A stretch of DNA of 6,535 nucleotides, from assembly GCA_903839795.1 (NCBI GenBank), contig CAIMDR010000466.1, positions 1 to 6,535 on the forward strand. Reading direction: 5' to 3'. This DNA comes from an uncultured Methylococcaceae bacterium. GTDB taxonomy: Bacteria; Pseudomonadota; Gammaproteobacteria; Methylococcales; Methylomonadaceae. The notes under the pieces are model-generated. The model saw only the letters and a program-made list of their open reading frames with translations, was not told the DNA's origin and ran no database searches. The position numbers and the translations under genes were made by a program. Below, in pieces: positions 6,517 through 6,535 of this stretch (the first letter of the stretch is position 1; every line of letters starts with the position of its first letter).

Positions 6517-6535
6517 GCCATAATGAGAATTGCTG
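6517..6535 (-). repeat. Right terminal inverted repeat of the IS
   Basis: The sequence gccataatgagaattgctg is the exact reverse complement of 5085-5103. Its last 18 bases recur with two mismatches at 151-168. The window ends on its final base. Confidence 0.88.

Larger units (their letters stand above)
5085..6535 (+). mobile_element. Complete insertion sequence, about 1.45 kb, with 19-bp terminal inverted repeats
   Basis: A single transposase gene fills the element. The two ends are exact inverted copies over 19 bases (5085-5103 and 6517-6535) and diverge immediately inside. The element sits in the PEP-CTERM gene, which reads in the opposite direction. The window stops on the last base of the right repeat, so I cannot say whether the repeats extend further outward, nor see the target duplication. 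The size, one intact open frame and perfect ends suggest a recent, possibly still active insertion. Confidence 0.85.

Noticed and set aside
1..6535. CRISPR array, tRNA, rRNA or toxin-antitoxin pair
   Set aside because: No regularly spaced repeats, no cloverleaf-like or rRNA-like segments, and no small paired genes were seen on either strand.

Overview
The window looks like accessory DNA from a Gram-negative, exosortase-carrying bacterium. Base composition is close to balanced. The clearest lineage clue is a PEP-CTERM sorting signal of the VPVP-type, followed by a hydrophobic helix and an Arg-Arg end. That signal is common in polysaccharide-producing proteobacteria, including methanotrophic gammaproteobacteria. 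The assignment to that group is inference; no rRNA or core gene is present.

Layout. Positions 1-141 are an open frame without a start that may be the 3' end of an upstream gene. Positions 142-327 hold no gene I can defend, but they contain overlapping short open frames and an 18-base near-copy (16/18) of the right end of the insertion sequence at the far side of the window. From 328 to 3509 there are two plus-strand genes overlapping by ATGA: a 686-residue protein built like toroid-type polysaccharide lyases (heparinase/alginate-lyase-like), and a 374-residue glycosyltransferase of the CgeB/exostosin-like GT-B type. Neither has a signal peptide. They are best read as a cytoplasmic glycan-making or glycan-trimming pair from a larger exopolysaccharide or glycosylation locus. 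A GC-rich hairpin sits in the convergent gap after them.

The rest of the old chromosome reads on the minus strand. It holds a membrane-bound sterol desaturase/fatty acid hydroxylase family protein (3685-4515) and, upstream of it, the 3' part of a PEP-CTERM surface-protein gene (to 5084). A strong intrinsic terminator (4540-4574) lies between these two. The PEP-CTERM gene is interrupted by a complete insertion sequence (5085-6535) with a 449-residue DDE transposase and perfect 19-bp terminal inverted repeats. The window ends on the last base of the right repeat, so the 5' half of the interrupted gene and any target duplication cannot be seen.

How it fits together: polysaccharide synthesis/modification genes commonly accompany PEP-CTERM/exosortase proteins, so the lyase-like/glycosyltransferase pair and the surface protein plausibly belong to one extracellular-matrix theme. 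The insertion has probably inactivated the surface protein, since the remaining reading frame has the sorting signal but no signal peptide.
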